Assembly: GCA_036744795.1 (NCBI GenBank)
Contig: DAIOHK010000010.1
Span: 7,375-71,374, forward strand
Reading direction: 5' to 3'
DNA from: UBA5486 sp036744795
GTDB taxonomy: Bacteria > Bacillota > UBA4882 > UBA10575
DNA: 64,000 bases
The notes beneath the pieces were generated by a model that was not told where the DNA came from, ran no database searches, and saw nothing but the letters and a program-made list of their open reading frames with translations. Made by a program: the position numbers and the translations under genes. Positions 16,977-25,629 of this stretch are shown here, piece after piece. How positions within the stretch are numbered: the stretch's first letter is position 1; every line of letters starts with the position of its first letter.

Positions 16977-18644
16977 TTACTTTTGAATCATTAGTTTCTG
17001 CCCTGGGAAAATCAGATCTGGATTTGCTAATTCTTCGGGGTTAAGTTTGATAATTTCGTAAATATTTGTCCCATGATTCATGGCGATTTTCCAGAGGACA
17101 TCACCTTTCTTAACGATATAGACTACGATTTTGCTGGAATCGATGATTTTAACTCTTCCTTCTATTTTTGGAGCAATTATCTCTTTGTCCTTGATATATT
17201 CAGCGAATACCTCGTCCAGGCCACCAAGTTCTCCGACATTTTTAGCTGAAGCAAACCAGGTATACCCATCACCGCCGCTAGCCATAAAGTCGTTAGTGGC
17301 AACGGTATAAATCTGAGTGAGGATGAGAGGTTCCCCGTTAACCTTAACATCGGTTATTCTTTGACCAACCGGTTTGGCTAAATCAATGGTATAAGATAAT
17401 CCACTAACATGTGGGAATGAACCACTAGCTTCAGGGTATTTCGAAGTGCCATGTTCCAGGCAGGATATGATGTCGGAGCCTTTAATTTCTTTAACTACTA
17501 CTGTATTTCCAAAAGGAAGTACTTCTAGGACCTCTTCGAGAGTAATCTCCCCAATATCAATAGAAGCTCTAATCCCGCCGCCATTGGTTAGAGCAATATC
17601 AGCCCCAGAGAGAGTTCGCATGGCATTGGTTAACAAGTTACCCAGGTTGGTCTCTCCTGCCCTAACATACTGCCTTTCGCCTACAAGTTCAACAGTGGTG
17701 GTACCAATAACGGTTTCTAAGATATTACCCTGACTTTTATTTTCAGCGGCAATTAATTGAATTATCTCTGGATCTCCATCAATATTAGCAGCATCTTCTT
17801 TTGAGATGAGTGAGGCCTTCATTTCTGCGCCGGTCGGAGTAAAGGTTATATCAACCTGTCCTAGATATTTGTTATAATCCTCTGCTTGTACGATTAAGGT
17901 TGACCCTACAATTTTTCCTTCTGCTAGTTTGGTATGGCTATGACCATCAATAATTAGGTTAATACCGGTGACTTCTCTGGCCAGTTGTTCGCTGGTGAAT
18001 TCACTACCGGCATCAAGACCTAAATGGGTGAGGGCAATAATAAAATCGGCTTGGTTTTTTAATTCTTTGACTATTTCAGTAGCAGCCTCATTCGGATTGA
18101 TGAAGTCTAATCCTTTGGTATTATTAGGATGGGACTTGTATAGCGTCTCCGGAGTGGCTAAACCAAAAATAGCTATTTTTTTACCACCAATCTCTTTAAT
18201 AATAAAGGGTTGAAATGGAAACTCCCCATCCTTTTTTATATTTGCACAAATGATGGGGAAATTGGCCGTCTGCTCAGCTAATTCTATTAACCGAGAATAT
18301 CCATAATTAAAATCATGGTTTCCCGGAACCATGGCATCATAACCAATGGTGTTCATTAGTTTGATTATACTTTCACCCTTCACCAGGTTGGCAAAGGTTC
18401 TACCATGGATGGTATCACCGGCATCCAAAAGTAAGAGATTGGGGTTTTTTGCTTTGATATCCTTAACCAGAGTTGACAGTTTTGGCAATCCCATACCGTC
18501 CCCCTCATCGATCCGGCTGTGCATATCATTGGTATGTAAGATGGTAACAACCACTTGGGAAGATGTAGCATTAGCAGGTAGGATAGATAAGAGGAGTATG
18601 AGACAGAAAGTTATTATGGATAATTTACGAAGAGTCCTTTTCAT
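16977..18644 (-). CDS. Secreted 5'-nucleotidase/2',3'-cyclic phosphodiesterase with C-terminal LysM
   Basis: 555 aa exported enzyme. A signal peptide (residues 1-26, ending PANA) precedes a calcineurin-like metallophosphoesterase domain with all metal-binding motifs: LHTNDMHSR, DAGDTIHG, GNHDFNYG, THLGLDAGSE and DGHSHT. The 5'-nucleotidase C-terminal domain follows (NGGGIRASIDIGEI, LPFGNTVV, YTVATNDFMASGGDGY). The last 45 residues are a LysM module (YIVKKGDVLWKIA...NPDLIFPGQKLMI) that should hold the enzyme at peptidoglycan. It salvages extracellular nucleotides. The start follows AAAGGAGG. A 12-bp inverted repeat lies just upstream. Confidence 0.93.
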   Translation of the reverse strand: MKRTLRKLSIITFCLILLLSILPANATSSQVVVTILHTNDMHSRIDEGDGMGLPKLSTLVKDIKAKNPNLLLLDAGDTIHGRTFANLVKGESIIKLMNTIGYDAMVPGNHDFNYGYSRLIELAEQTANFPIICANIKKDGEFPFQPFIIKEIGGKKIAIFGLATPETLYKSHPNNTKGLDFINPNEAATEIVKELKNQADFIIALTHLGLDAGSEFTSEQLAREVTGINLIIDGHSHTKLAEGKIVGSTLIVQAEDYNKYLGQVDITFTPTGAEMKASLISKEDAANIDGDPEIIQLIAAENKSQGNILETVIGTTTVELVGERQYVRAGETNLGNLLTNAMRTLSGADIALTNGGGIRASIDIGEITLEEVLEVLPFGNTVVVKEIKGSDIISCLEHGTSKYPEASGSFPHVSGLSYTIDLAKPVGQRITDVKVNGEPLILTQIYTVATNDFMASGGDGYTWFASAKNVGELGGLDEVFAEYIKDKEIIAPKIEGRVKIIDSSKIVVYIVKKGDVLWKIAMNHGTNIYEIIKLNPEELANPDLIFPGQKLMIQK

Positions 18645-18662
18645 TAGAAAAGCCTCCTTTTA

Positions 18663-18692
18663 AAAATGGTATTATAAATATAATACCATTTT
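18663..18692 (-). promoter_or_regulatory. Perfect inverted repeat in the 5' region of the 5'-nucleotidase gene
   Basis: AAAATGGTATTA and TAATACCATTTT, 12-bp perfect arms with a 6-bp centre, end 19 bp upstream of the start codon. It is AT-rich, so an operator (or part of a promoter) is more likely than a stable hairpin. No regulator is assigned. Confidence 0.55.
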
Positions 18693-18794
18693 AAATTGGT
18701 AAAACCTCCCTAAAATGCTATAATTTCATATAAAATTTATCCACAAAATATTGATGGCCAAGTGCTTTATTGTGATTGAATGGATTACCTTAAA

Positions 18795-18833
18795 AGGTAC
18801 ATTACTTTAAACGACCAATTATGCAATTCCTTA
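18795..18833 (+). repeat. Half copy of dispersed palindromic element family 1
   Basis: The sequence ending ACCAATTATGCAATTCCTTA matches the right terminus of the full element at 21414-21566, including the inner GTTTWAAG segment. The left half is not recognisable. Confidence 0.55.
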
Positions 18834-18840
18834 TCATTAG

Positions 18841-18869
18841 TAAAAATGGAAAGCGATGACGCTTTCCAT
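18841..18869 (-). terminator. Rho-independent terminator of the M23 peptidase gene
   Basis: ATGGAAAGCG-TCAT-CGCTTTCCAT followed by TTTTTA on the minus strand, 5 bp after the stop codon. Confidence 0.88.
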
Positions 18870-18874
18870 AGATG

Positions 18875-20056
18875 TTAAATATAATTCAATGGGTTTTTCG
18901 TTTTACCATTTTTAATGACTTCAAAATGGAGATGCGGACCCGTACTATTACCGGTAGAGCCGACTGCTCCGATTCTTTCTCCTGTTTTAACCCTTTGCCC
19001 AACCCGTACATAGATCCTTGATAAATGGGCATATCTAGTTTTTAAACCATTACCATGGTCAATTAAGATACAATTACCGTATCCTCCGTTCCAACCTGTC
19101 TCAACAACTCTACCGTCAGTATAAGCATATACTCCATAACCATGATTTGCTGTTATATCTATACCATCATGAAAACGCCTCTGCCCAGTAATAGGATGAA
19201 TTCGGTAACCGTAATAACTGGAGATCCTTTTACCACTGACTACTCCATAATTTATTCTACCGCCCCTTGAAACTGTTGTCTTGGTACCAATTTGTACAAT
19301 AGCATTAACTGGTTCTTTAAGCGTCATTTCATTCGTTATATTTAAAGAACTTTGATAACCATTGAGTAAAGTAATGTAATAATCAACTTCCTTTTGGCCT
19401 TCGATCCCTTCTTTAATAATTCTTTTCTGATTTTTATAAAGATTGTTGTCCTTTTTGTATTCCACCTTAAAAGGAATTGGTTCAACAACTGTATTCTCCA
19501 ATTCAATGATCACATCTAATACGGGGTTTAATGGTTTTACAACTAATTTATCGCCGGGGAAAATTTTATCTGGATCAACAGCAGGGTTTAATATTTCTAA
19601 CTCTGCGACGGTAATATTATTTGCTTTGGAAAGGTTCCAAAAATTGTCCCCGCTTTTTATTTCAATTTCCACTAAAGCTTCTTCAATGGCATAGATTTTT
19701 TCTTTGGCTACTTCCAAAGTATCTATCTCTTCCGGTTTGACTTCCACTTCTACTATTTCAACGTTTTGCAAAAAAGTAACATCTTTAACCTGAGCATTTG
19801 TATCTATATTATCAAGAAATTGTTTTTGATATTCGTTTAATATATTTTCTAAAGCATCTGGCTCAGAAACAGTAAACCATTTTTCGCCATCAACAATAAA
19901 TTGATATGCCTGTTCTTTTTTTAAAGCATCGGCAAGACTTATCAAGCTGGGTAAAGCCAATAAAACAAAGCTCAGGGTTGTAATTAGAGCTATAATCCTT
20001 TTTTTTGTCAATGCTGTCACGCACCTTCTGCCATTATTAAAGTTTAGCTGATTCAT
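18875..20056 (-). CDS. LysM-G5-M23 cell-wall endopeptidase
   Basis: 393 aa. An N-terminal hydrophobic segment (about residues 20-42) anchors or exports the protein. A LysM module follows (IEIKSGDNFWNLSKANNITV...PDKIFPGDKLVV, about residues 128-175), then a G5 domain (about 195-270), then an M23 peptidase domain. The M23 metal ligands are visible in HDGIDI and HLHFEV, with the RYAHLSRI motif between. It should cleave peptide cross-links in peptidoglycan; M23 proteins of this layout act in cell separation or wall remodelling. The exact start is uncertain: the ATG at 20056 has no strong ribosome site, and a GTG at codon 13 is an alternative. Confidence 0.9.
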   Translation of the reverse strand: MNQLNFNNGRRCVTALTKKRIIALITTLSFVLLALPSLISLADALKKEQAYQFIVDGEKWFTVSEPDALENILNEYQKQFLDNIDTNAQVKDVTFLQNVEIVEVEVKPEEIDTLEVAKEKIYAIEEALVEIEIKSGDNFWNLSKANNITVAELEILNPAVDPDKIFPGDKLVVKPLNPVLDVIIELENTVVEPIPFKVEYKKDNNLYKNQKRIIKEGIEGQKEVDYYITLLNGYQSSLNITNEMTLKEPVNAIVQIGTKTTVSRGGRINYGVVSGKRISSYYGYRIHPITGQRRFHDGIDITANHGYGVYAYTDGRVVETGWNGGYGNCILIDHGNGLKTRYAHLSRIYVRVGQRVKTGERIGAVGSTGNSTGPHLHFEVIKNGKTKNPLNYI

Positions 20057-20179
20057 ATGATTCGATTTTATACTTCCAAAATTTCTGAGTTGATTAATTC
20101 TGTCCCATCTCTAGGGTATTCCATAAATAACATTTCAATTCCCGGGATTCTGGTGTATATAACTAATATAAGATAATAA

Positions 20180-20341
20180 GGTTATAATAAGTTAGCCTTT
20201 GACCAAGTGCTAGGCAGATTAAAGGATGAAAATAAGGCTTTCGTCCGTAGTCTACAGAGGCTATCATTAAAACGAGTGATGAGCAACCGACGATCGGCTA
20301 TAAGATGCATTTTTGATCCAAAGCCCGGAAATAGAAGATAA
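20180..20341 (+). other. Unidentified coding relic in the 20057-20538 intergenic region
   Basis: A 53-codon open stretch (GYNKLAFDQVLGRLKDENKA...FDPKPGNRR then TAA) with protein-like composition but no start codon with a ribosome site and a stop just upstream. I recognise no family. The rest of the 20057-20538 gap holds only a likely promoter for the AraC gene. Confidence 0.25.
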
Positions 20342-20538
20342 ACAGTCTAAACTAATTTTATCATAGAAACTAGCACAAAGTTTGTGGAAAAATATTGATT
20401 TGGTCAATATAAGGGATGGTATAATGGAATGAAATGATTAAGATTTAACAGCAATATATTGCTTGTTTCTTATATAGTTCGCAATAAAAGAGAATTTTAA
20501 GTAGGAATAAGATGTTATAATATTCGTAGGGTGATAAA

Positions 20539-21378
20539 ATGGAAGATATTTATTTTTCCAATGAATTATTTACGACGGATCTAAATATTTACCATTGTGG
20601 AATCGAAGCCTGTCAGCCTGGGCATTCATTTGGCCCGGCAGTGCGTGATCATTACCTTATTCACTATATTCTTGATGGAAAAGGTTTTTTTCAGGTCAAT
20701 AATCAGCGCTATTTTTTAAAGAAAGGGCAAGGGTTTCTAATTCATCCTGAGATAGTGACTTATTATGAAGCTGATTGGAATGAACCATGGCATTATGCCT
20801 GGGTGGGATTTAATGGTTTAAAAGCTGAAAACCACCTTGAAGTGGCAGGACTTTCGCGGGAAGAACCAATACTGACCAACCAGAGCGGAAGTGGCATTGA
20901 AAAATACCTGTTGGCCATGGTTCAAACCGCGAAAGAACATAATAAAGAGTTACATTATGAAAAAACCTTGTATTTACAGGGTTTACTATATATGTTTGTT
21001 TCAGAATTGATTAAAAATGCTGTATCATATAGAGGTCATCCTCCCAATGTCGATTTACAGGATGTATACATCCACCAGGCGCTTGATTTTATTAAGATGA
21101 ACTATTCTCGCAAGATAAACATTACCATGATCGCCCAGAATCTTGGATTGAATCGAAGCTACCTTGCGGTTCTATTCAAAAAGAAGCTTAAGATCTCACC
21201 CCAGGATTATCTGATCCGTTTCCGGGTGGAAAGGGCCTGTGAACTTCTGAGAAACCCTATTCTTTCTATAGGGGATGTGGCTAGATCTGTTGGTTATGAT
21301 GATCCCTTAGCTTTTTCTAAAATATTTAAAAAAACAAAGGGGCGATCTCCTAGCGAATATAGGAAAAATTACGTTTAG
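20539..21378 (+). CDS. AraC-family transcriptional regulator
   Basis: 279 aa. The N-terminal cupin (HYLIHYILDGKGFFQVNNQR... KKGQGFLIHPE) is the arabinose-binding-like sensor domain. Residues about 180-278 carry two helix-turn-helix motifs (ITMIAQNLGLNRSYLAVLFKKK, split as ITMIAQNLGLN and RSYLAVLFKKK; and IGDVARSVGYDDPLAFSKIF), ending in the family signature GRSPSEYRK. A GTG-like region precedes but the ATG at 20539 follows TAGGGTGA. It faces the convergent GH4 glycosidase gene, which it probably activates in response to a galactoside or glucoside (inference). Confidence 0.92.
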   Translation: MEDIYFSNELFTTDLNIYHCGIEACQPGHSFGPAVRDHYLIHYILDGKGFFQVNNQRYFLKKGQGFLIHPEIVTYYEADWNEPWHYAWVGFNGLKAENHLEVAGLSREEPILTNQSGSGIEKYLLAMVQTAKEHNKELHYEKTLYLQGLLYMFVSELIKNAVSYRGHPPNVDLQDVYIHQALDFIKMNYSRKINITMIAQNLGLNRSYLAVLFKKKLKISPQDYLIRFRVERACELLRNPILSIGDVARSVGYDDPLAFSKIFKKTKGRSPSEYRKNYV

Positions 21379-21413
21379 GGCTTACCTATAAAGATAAATT
21401 AATCTATTAATCT

Positions 21414-21566
21414 GAGGGAATTACATAATTACCTACGGCATTTATTTGACCACAATATATAGTGTTTAACTTTTATTCAAGGTAATTGTCTAAGATTAGA
21501 CAATTACTAGTGGGAGTATCAATATATTGTAGTCAAATCTTAAAACAACCAATTATGCAATTCCTT
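21414..21566. repeat. Full copy A of dispersed palindromic (MITE-like) element family 1
   Basis: About 153 bp. The ends are inverted: GAGGGAATTACATAATTACC at the left and the complement of AAGGAATTGCATAATTGG at the right, then further inside ATTTGACCACAATATATA against ATTTGACTACAATATATT. The core is a perfect palindrome with arms TAATTGTCTAA and TTAGACAATTA. The same arrangement occurs at 32589. No coding capacity; a non-autonomous mobile or hairpin-forming repeat is inferred. Confidence 0.85.
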
Positions 21567-21573
21567 AAATCTA

Positions 21574-21612
21574 AATAAAAAAAGAGGCCTCTTCTATTAA
21601 TGAAGAAACCTC
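21574..21612 (-). terminator. Terminator of the GH4 glycosidase gene
   Basis: On the minus strand GAGGTTTCTTC pairs with GAAGAGGCCTC (two G-U pairs, 7-nt loop), followed by TTTTTTTATTT, 18 bp after the stop codon. Confidence 0.85.
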
Positions 21613-21629
21613 CGGTAGTATATAATAGT

Positions 21630-22952
21630 TTATGTAAAATGTTTAAACTGGGGTAACCATTCTTTGTTAACCTGAAACATCTCATCAACCATTGATTTAA
21701 TCTCGGCCAGACTTAATACTGCTGAGGTTAATGGGTCAAAGCAGATGGCATGAAAGACTTTTCTGGGGTCTCCGGTTAGTGCGGCTTCAACCGCTAGTTC
21801 TTCACATTGTGCATTGATGTTATTTAAGATCGCGAGCTGTTCGGGAAGGGGACCAACATGAATCGGATCTAGACCGCGCCTGGAAGCGATAACTGGTACT
21901 TCTACGCAGCAACCTTCCGGAAGATTATCAATTAATCCGAAATTCCGTACATTTCCATTAAACTCAAATGTAGTGCTATCACCAAAGACAGCATTGAATA
22001 TACTTGCAGCATATTCATTTCCCCTGTCAAGATTGACCTCTTCTTTATTTATCCAGGCTTTGATCTCATCTTTCCATTTGTTTTCTATTCTTAGATATTC
22101 ATTTAAAATATAACCATAATGGCCCGGGTTCCATCCTGTTCCGTGGGTGCAGTATTTTTCAATCAGATCTGGTCGTTTGCGGAACCAGGCATTATACTCC
22201 GAATTGTGACCGCTTGATTCAGTTACATAATAATCTAAATGTAGGAACATCTCATTACGGACCGGTTCCTCATTATAAATTTCCGGTTTATTTATGGCTT
22301 GTCTAATCAAAGGATAAGCATCTTTATCATTCCACTTATACTCCAGATACCAGGCCTGATGATTGATACCCGCACATAAATAAGTAATCTCCTCTATTGG
22401 AGCTCCGATCCACTGTGCCAGCATATGTGCAGTTCCCTGTACACTATGGCAGAGACCGGTTACAGTGACTTTGGTTTCTCCTTGCATTGCCCGGCAGAGC
22501 ATGGCCATGGGATTGGTATAATTCAGGAAGATTGCCTCCGGGCAATACCTTTCGATATCCCGGCAAATATCAAGCATAACAGGGATGGTTCTTAAAGCCC
22601 GGAAAATACCGGCTGGCCCCCTGGTGTCTCCCACATTAATATCAACCCCGTACTTTTTAGGGATTTCCACATCATGGCGCCAGATTTGTACTCCACCGGC
22701 TAAAATGGTGCAGACTACTCCATTAGCATCTTTGAGGGCTTCAGCCCGATCTGTAGTAGCGATCACCTTGGCTGGGTAATTCCCGGCGGCAACAATTTTA
22801 TCTACTGCTTGTTTAATATATGAAAGTCGTTCTTCGTTAATGTCCATTAATGCCAATGTACAATCAGACAGGGCGGGAAATGAGAGGATATCTCTTACAA
22901 GATTTCTGGTAAAACCAAAACTTCCTGCTCCGATAAAAGCAATTTTTCTCAT
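21630..22952 (-). CDS. melA: GH4 alpha-galactosidase/alpha-glucosidase (MelA-like)
   Basis: 440 aa NAD+- and Mn2+-dependent glycosidase. The Rossmann motif FIGAGSFGFTRNLVRDIL is at the N-terminus, followed by GDTRGPAGIFRALRTIPV, NYTNPM, and the metal-binding CHSVQGT and INHQAW motifs. CHSVQG is the form typical of alpha-galactosidases rather than 6-phospho-glucosidases (CHSxxxT types with N), so galactoside hydrolysis is favoured, but subfamily members also cleave glucosides or glucuronides. The start at 22952 follows AGGAGG; an upstream ATG would add nine non-conserved residues. Convergent with the AraC gene. Confidence 0.9.
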   Translation of the reverse strand: MRKIAFIGAGSFGFTRNLVRDILSFPALSDCTLALMDINEERLSYIKQAVDKIVAAGNYPAKVIATTDRAEALKDANGVVCTILAGGVQIWRHDVEIPKKYGVDINVGDTRGPAGIFRALRTIPVMLDICRDIERYCPEAIFLNYTNPMAMLCRAMQGETKVTVTGLCHSVQGTAHMLAQWIGAPIEEITYLCAGINHQAWYLEYKWNDKDAYPLIRQAINKPEIYNEEPVRNEMFLHLDYYVTESSGHNSEYNAWFRKRPDLIEKYCTHGTGWNPGHYGYILNEYLRIENKWKDEIKAWINKEEVNLDRGNEYAASIFNAVFGDSTTFEFNGNVRNFGLIDNLPEGCCVEVPVIASRRGLDPIHVGPLPEQLAILNNINAQCEELAVEAALTGDPRKVFHAICFDPLTSAVLSLAEIKSMVDEMFQVNKEWLPQFKHFT

Positions 22953-22980
22953 AACTAACAACCTCCTTACAACAATCATC

Positions 22981-23005
22981 TATAATTATTTTAGGAATAA
23001 TTATA
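22981..23005 (-). promoter_or_regulatory. Inverted repeat upstream of the GH4 gene
   Basis: TATAATTATT and AATAATTATA, 10-bp perfect arms around TTAGG. It lies 29 bp before the start codon and includes a possible -10 box. Candidate operator. The rest of the 22953-23266 gap shows no gene. Confidence 0.45.
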
Positions 23006-23266
23006 GCTTTATGTAAATGGCTGGTTGCTAACAAGATATGGAATAATGTTGTTTTAATTTACTATCTTTAGGTTGGCTTTAATTCATTTGGACTGTTGCT
23101 ATTTACTTTTGGGTAGTTATTTTCTCCTCAGGGAAAACCGGCGGATAGTAAAAGGAAAATCCTTGCGGATTATTAAAGAAAGTAGTAATATAAAAATTAG
23201 TTAGATATCAAAGCATTTTGGTGGTTAGCCTTTTTGGAGTGGGCATTAATTCGAAGGAGTAAGAAG

Positions 23267-23731
23267 ATGAAGTTTGATCATTGTAAAGTTGAAACGAATA
23301 ATCTTAATAAAAAGCCAGTGATTATCCTACTGGGGGATCTGGCCCGACTCCACTTTTCCCAGGTACATACCCTATTAGCTCAAATTGGAGTGTACCGGGG
23401 ACAGCCGCCAATTCTATATATATTATGTAAAAAGGATGGTGTTATGCAAAAAGAAATTGCCGATTCCCTAAATTTAACGCCGGCTACCATCACTGATACT
23501 TTGCAGCGTATGGAGAAGGCAAGATTATTGGAACGAAGAACCGATCCCGAAGATGGGAGGATTTCCCGTGTTTATATTACGGAAAAAGGGAAAGAGGTTA
23601 AAAAACAGGTAGATGATATTATAAAGAATATAGATGAAGAAACTTTTAAGGGGCTTACTGTAGAGGAGAAACAGCTTTTCCGCCAACTAGTATTGAGAAT
23701 GATCACTAATTTGACTCAAGCAAGTACAAAA
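23267..23731 (+). CDS. MarR-family transcriptional regulator
   Basis: About 155 aa winged-helix regulator. Residues 60-110 carry the MarR fold (KKDGVMQKEIADSLNLTPAT, ITDTLQRMEKARLLERRTDP, EDGRISRVYITEKG). The ATG at 23267 behind AAGGAG is preferred to an upstream TTG. It precedes a two-gene ABC exporter and is its probable repressor, an arrangement common for Firmicute multidrug exporters. The stop codon TGA (23732-23734) overlaps the first bases of a repeat fragment. Confidence 0.9.
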
Positions 23732-23732
23732 T

Positions 23733-23777
23733 GAGGGAATTTGTGCCTAATTACCTACAGTGGCATTTGCTCAACAT
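23733..23777 (+). repeat. Left-end fragment of palindromic element family 1
   Basis: GAGGGAATT, then CTAATTACCTACAG and GGCATTT, match the left part of the full element at 21414. It begins within the MarR stop codon, as copy B begins 3 bp after a stop codon. Confidence 0.6.
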
Positions 23778-23892
23778 GGAAAAGATTCTGGACTTTGTCG
23801 AAGAGGCGTATTTATAAATTATGAGATTTATTTTTTGGGAATATGTTTAGATATCTAAGTAATATCTGATTTTATTGAAGAGAGGTATCTGT

Positions 23893-25629
23893 ATGTTCAG
23901 ATTACTCAAATACTTAAAACCATATTGGAAAATGGCAGTGCTTGCTCCTATCTTAATGGTAGTTGAGGTGATAGGAGATCTTGCTCAACCGGCAATTATG
24001 GCAAGGATCATCGATGAAGGAGTTTCACAGGGAGACCTCACTCTGGTTTTGAAATACGGATTAATGATGATCGGAATAGCTTTGATTGGACTTTTGGGTG
24101 GATGGGGCTGTACAGCCGCTTCTAGCATAGCTAGTATGAATTTTGGTACAGATTTACGTTATGAGGTGTATAAAAAGATTCAGGATTTTTCCTTTGCCAA
24201 TCTGGACAGTTTTAAAACAGAATCTTTAATTACTAGACTAACCAATGATGTGATGCAGTTTCAGAATATTGTCATGATGTCGCTGCGGATGTTGGTGAGA
24301 GCCCCTTTACTTTGTATCGGTGGCTTGATTATGGTATTTGTAATTAATATTAAGATGGCATCGATCCTGGCAATAGTGGTTCCATTTCTCTTTTTATCTG
24401 TAACCTTAATAATCCGGAAGGGTTTTCCTCTTTTCAGTATTGTCCAACAAAAACTGGATAAAGTTAATGGCGTAATCAGGGATAATCTTAGTGGTGTGCG
24501 TGTGGTGAAAGCATTTGTCAGAGAAGATCTGGAGAAGAAAAGATTTGCTAAGGCCAATGATGAACAGGTACGAATCAATATGAAGGCTGCCAGATTAATG
24601 ATGTTAATGCAACCAATAATGATGACAATAATGAATCTTAGTGTAGTAGCAGTTCTCTGGTTTGGCAGTAGGCAAGTAGCAAAAGGAAGCCTTATGGTTG
24701 GCGAGATTATAGCCTTAATTAATTACTTCAGCCGGATCTTATTCTCATTTATGATGGTAACCTTTATGCTGACAGGAGCTTCAAGAGCTAAAGTATCTGC
24801 CGATCGAATTAATGAGGTGCTCAATGCCAAGGTGGAGATTACCGATCTTCCAGAGGCATCCGCGGAACCGATTAAAGAAGGTAGTGTTGTTTTTGAGGAT
24901 GTTACTTTTAAATATCATGGTGCTTCTGGCGAACCGATGCTGAAAAATATATCTTTTCAGGCCCGGCCTGGCGAAGTGGTAGCTATTCTTGGCACAACTG
25001 GTTCCGGCAAATCAACCCTGGTTAATCTTATACCACGTCTTTATGATATAACAGAAGGGAAAATTCTGATTGATGGCTGCGATATTAGAAGTATTCAACT
25101 CCGAACCTTGCGAGAAGGGGTAAGTATAGTGCTTCAGGATACGATCTTATTTAGTGGTTCGATCAAAGATAATATCCGTTGGGGGAAAAGGGATGCTTCG
25201 GATGAAGAGGTGATTGCTGCGGCGAAAGCTGCACAAGCTCATGACTTTATTATGAGATTCTCGGATGGTTATGAGACGCAGTTGGGACAGAGAGGTGTAA
25301 ATCTCTCTGGCGGACAAAAACAGAGATTGGCGATTGCCCGGGCAATAATCAAAAAACCACCGATCTTAATTTTGGATGATAGTACCAGTGCTGTGGATCT
25401 GAAGACAGAATATCTAATTCAGCAGGCACTAAAAGAAGAGATGAAGAATACCACCTGTTTTATCATAGCACAAAGGATCAGTTCCGTATTGGATGCCGAT
25501 CAGATTCTTATCTTAGATAAAGGAAGGATTGTCGGGAGCGGAAATCATCAAAAACTGCTTTCTACGAACCCTATTTATCAAGATATCTATTGGTCCCAAT
25601 TGGAAAAAGGGAGTGTCGTAAATGGCTAA
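23893..25629 (+). CDS. ABC exporter half-transporter with degenerate catalytic site (BmrC/TM287-like)
   Basis: 578 aa, six-helix type I exporter domain (residues 1-310) fused to an ATPase. Walker A is GTTGSGKST and the signature LSGGQKQR is intact, but the Walker B region is ILILDDST: residue 496 is Asp instead of the catalytic Glu. This is the degenerate half of heterodimeric exporters such as TM287/288, BmrCD and LmrCD. The partner overlaps by 8 bp downstream. Start ATG 23893 follows GAAGAGAGG. Multidrug export is inferred from the MarR neighbour. Confidence 0.92.
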   Translation: MFRLLKYLKPYWKMAVLAPILMVVEVIGDLAQPAIMARIIDEGVSQGDLTLVLKYGLMMIGIALIGLLGGWGCTAASSIASMNFGTDLRYEVYKKIQDFSFANLDSFKTESLITRLTNDVMQFQNIVMMSLRMLVRAPLLCIGGLIMVFVINIKMASILAIVVPFLFLSVTLIIRKGFPLFSIVQQKLDKVNGVIRDNLSGVRVVKAFVREDLEKKRFAKANDEQVRINMKAARLMMLMQPIMMTIMNLSVVAVLWFGSRQVAKGSLMVGEIIALINYFSRILFSFMMVTFMLTGASRAKVSADRINEVLNAKVEITDLPEASAEPIKEGSVVFEDVTFKYHGASGEPMLKNISFQARPGEVVAILGTTGSGKSTLVNLIPRLYDITEGKILIDGCDIRSIQLRTLREGVSIVLQDTILFSGSIKDNIRWGKRDASDEEVIAAAKAAQAHDFIMRFSDGYETQLGQRGVNLSGGQKQRLAIARAIIKKPPILILDDSTSAVDLKTEYLIQQALKEEMKNTTCFIIAQRISSVLDADQILILDKGRIVGSGNHQKLLSTNPIYQDIYWSQLEKGSVVNG

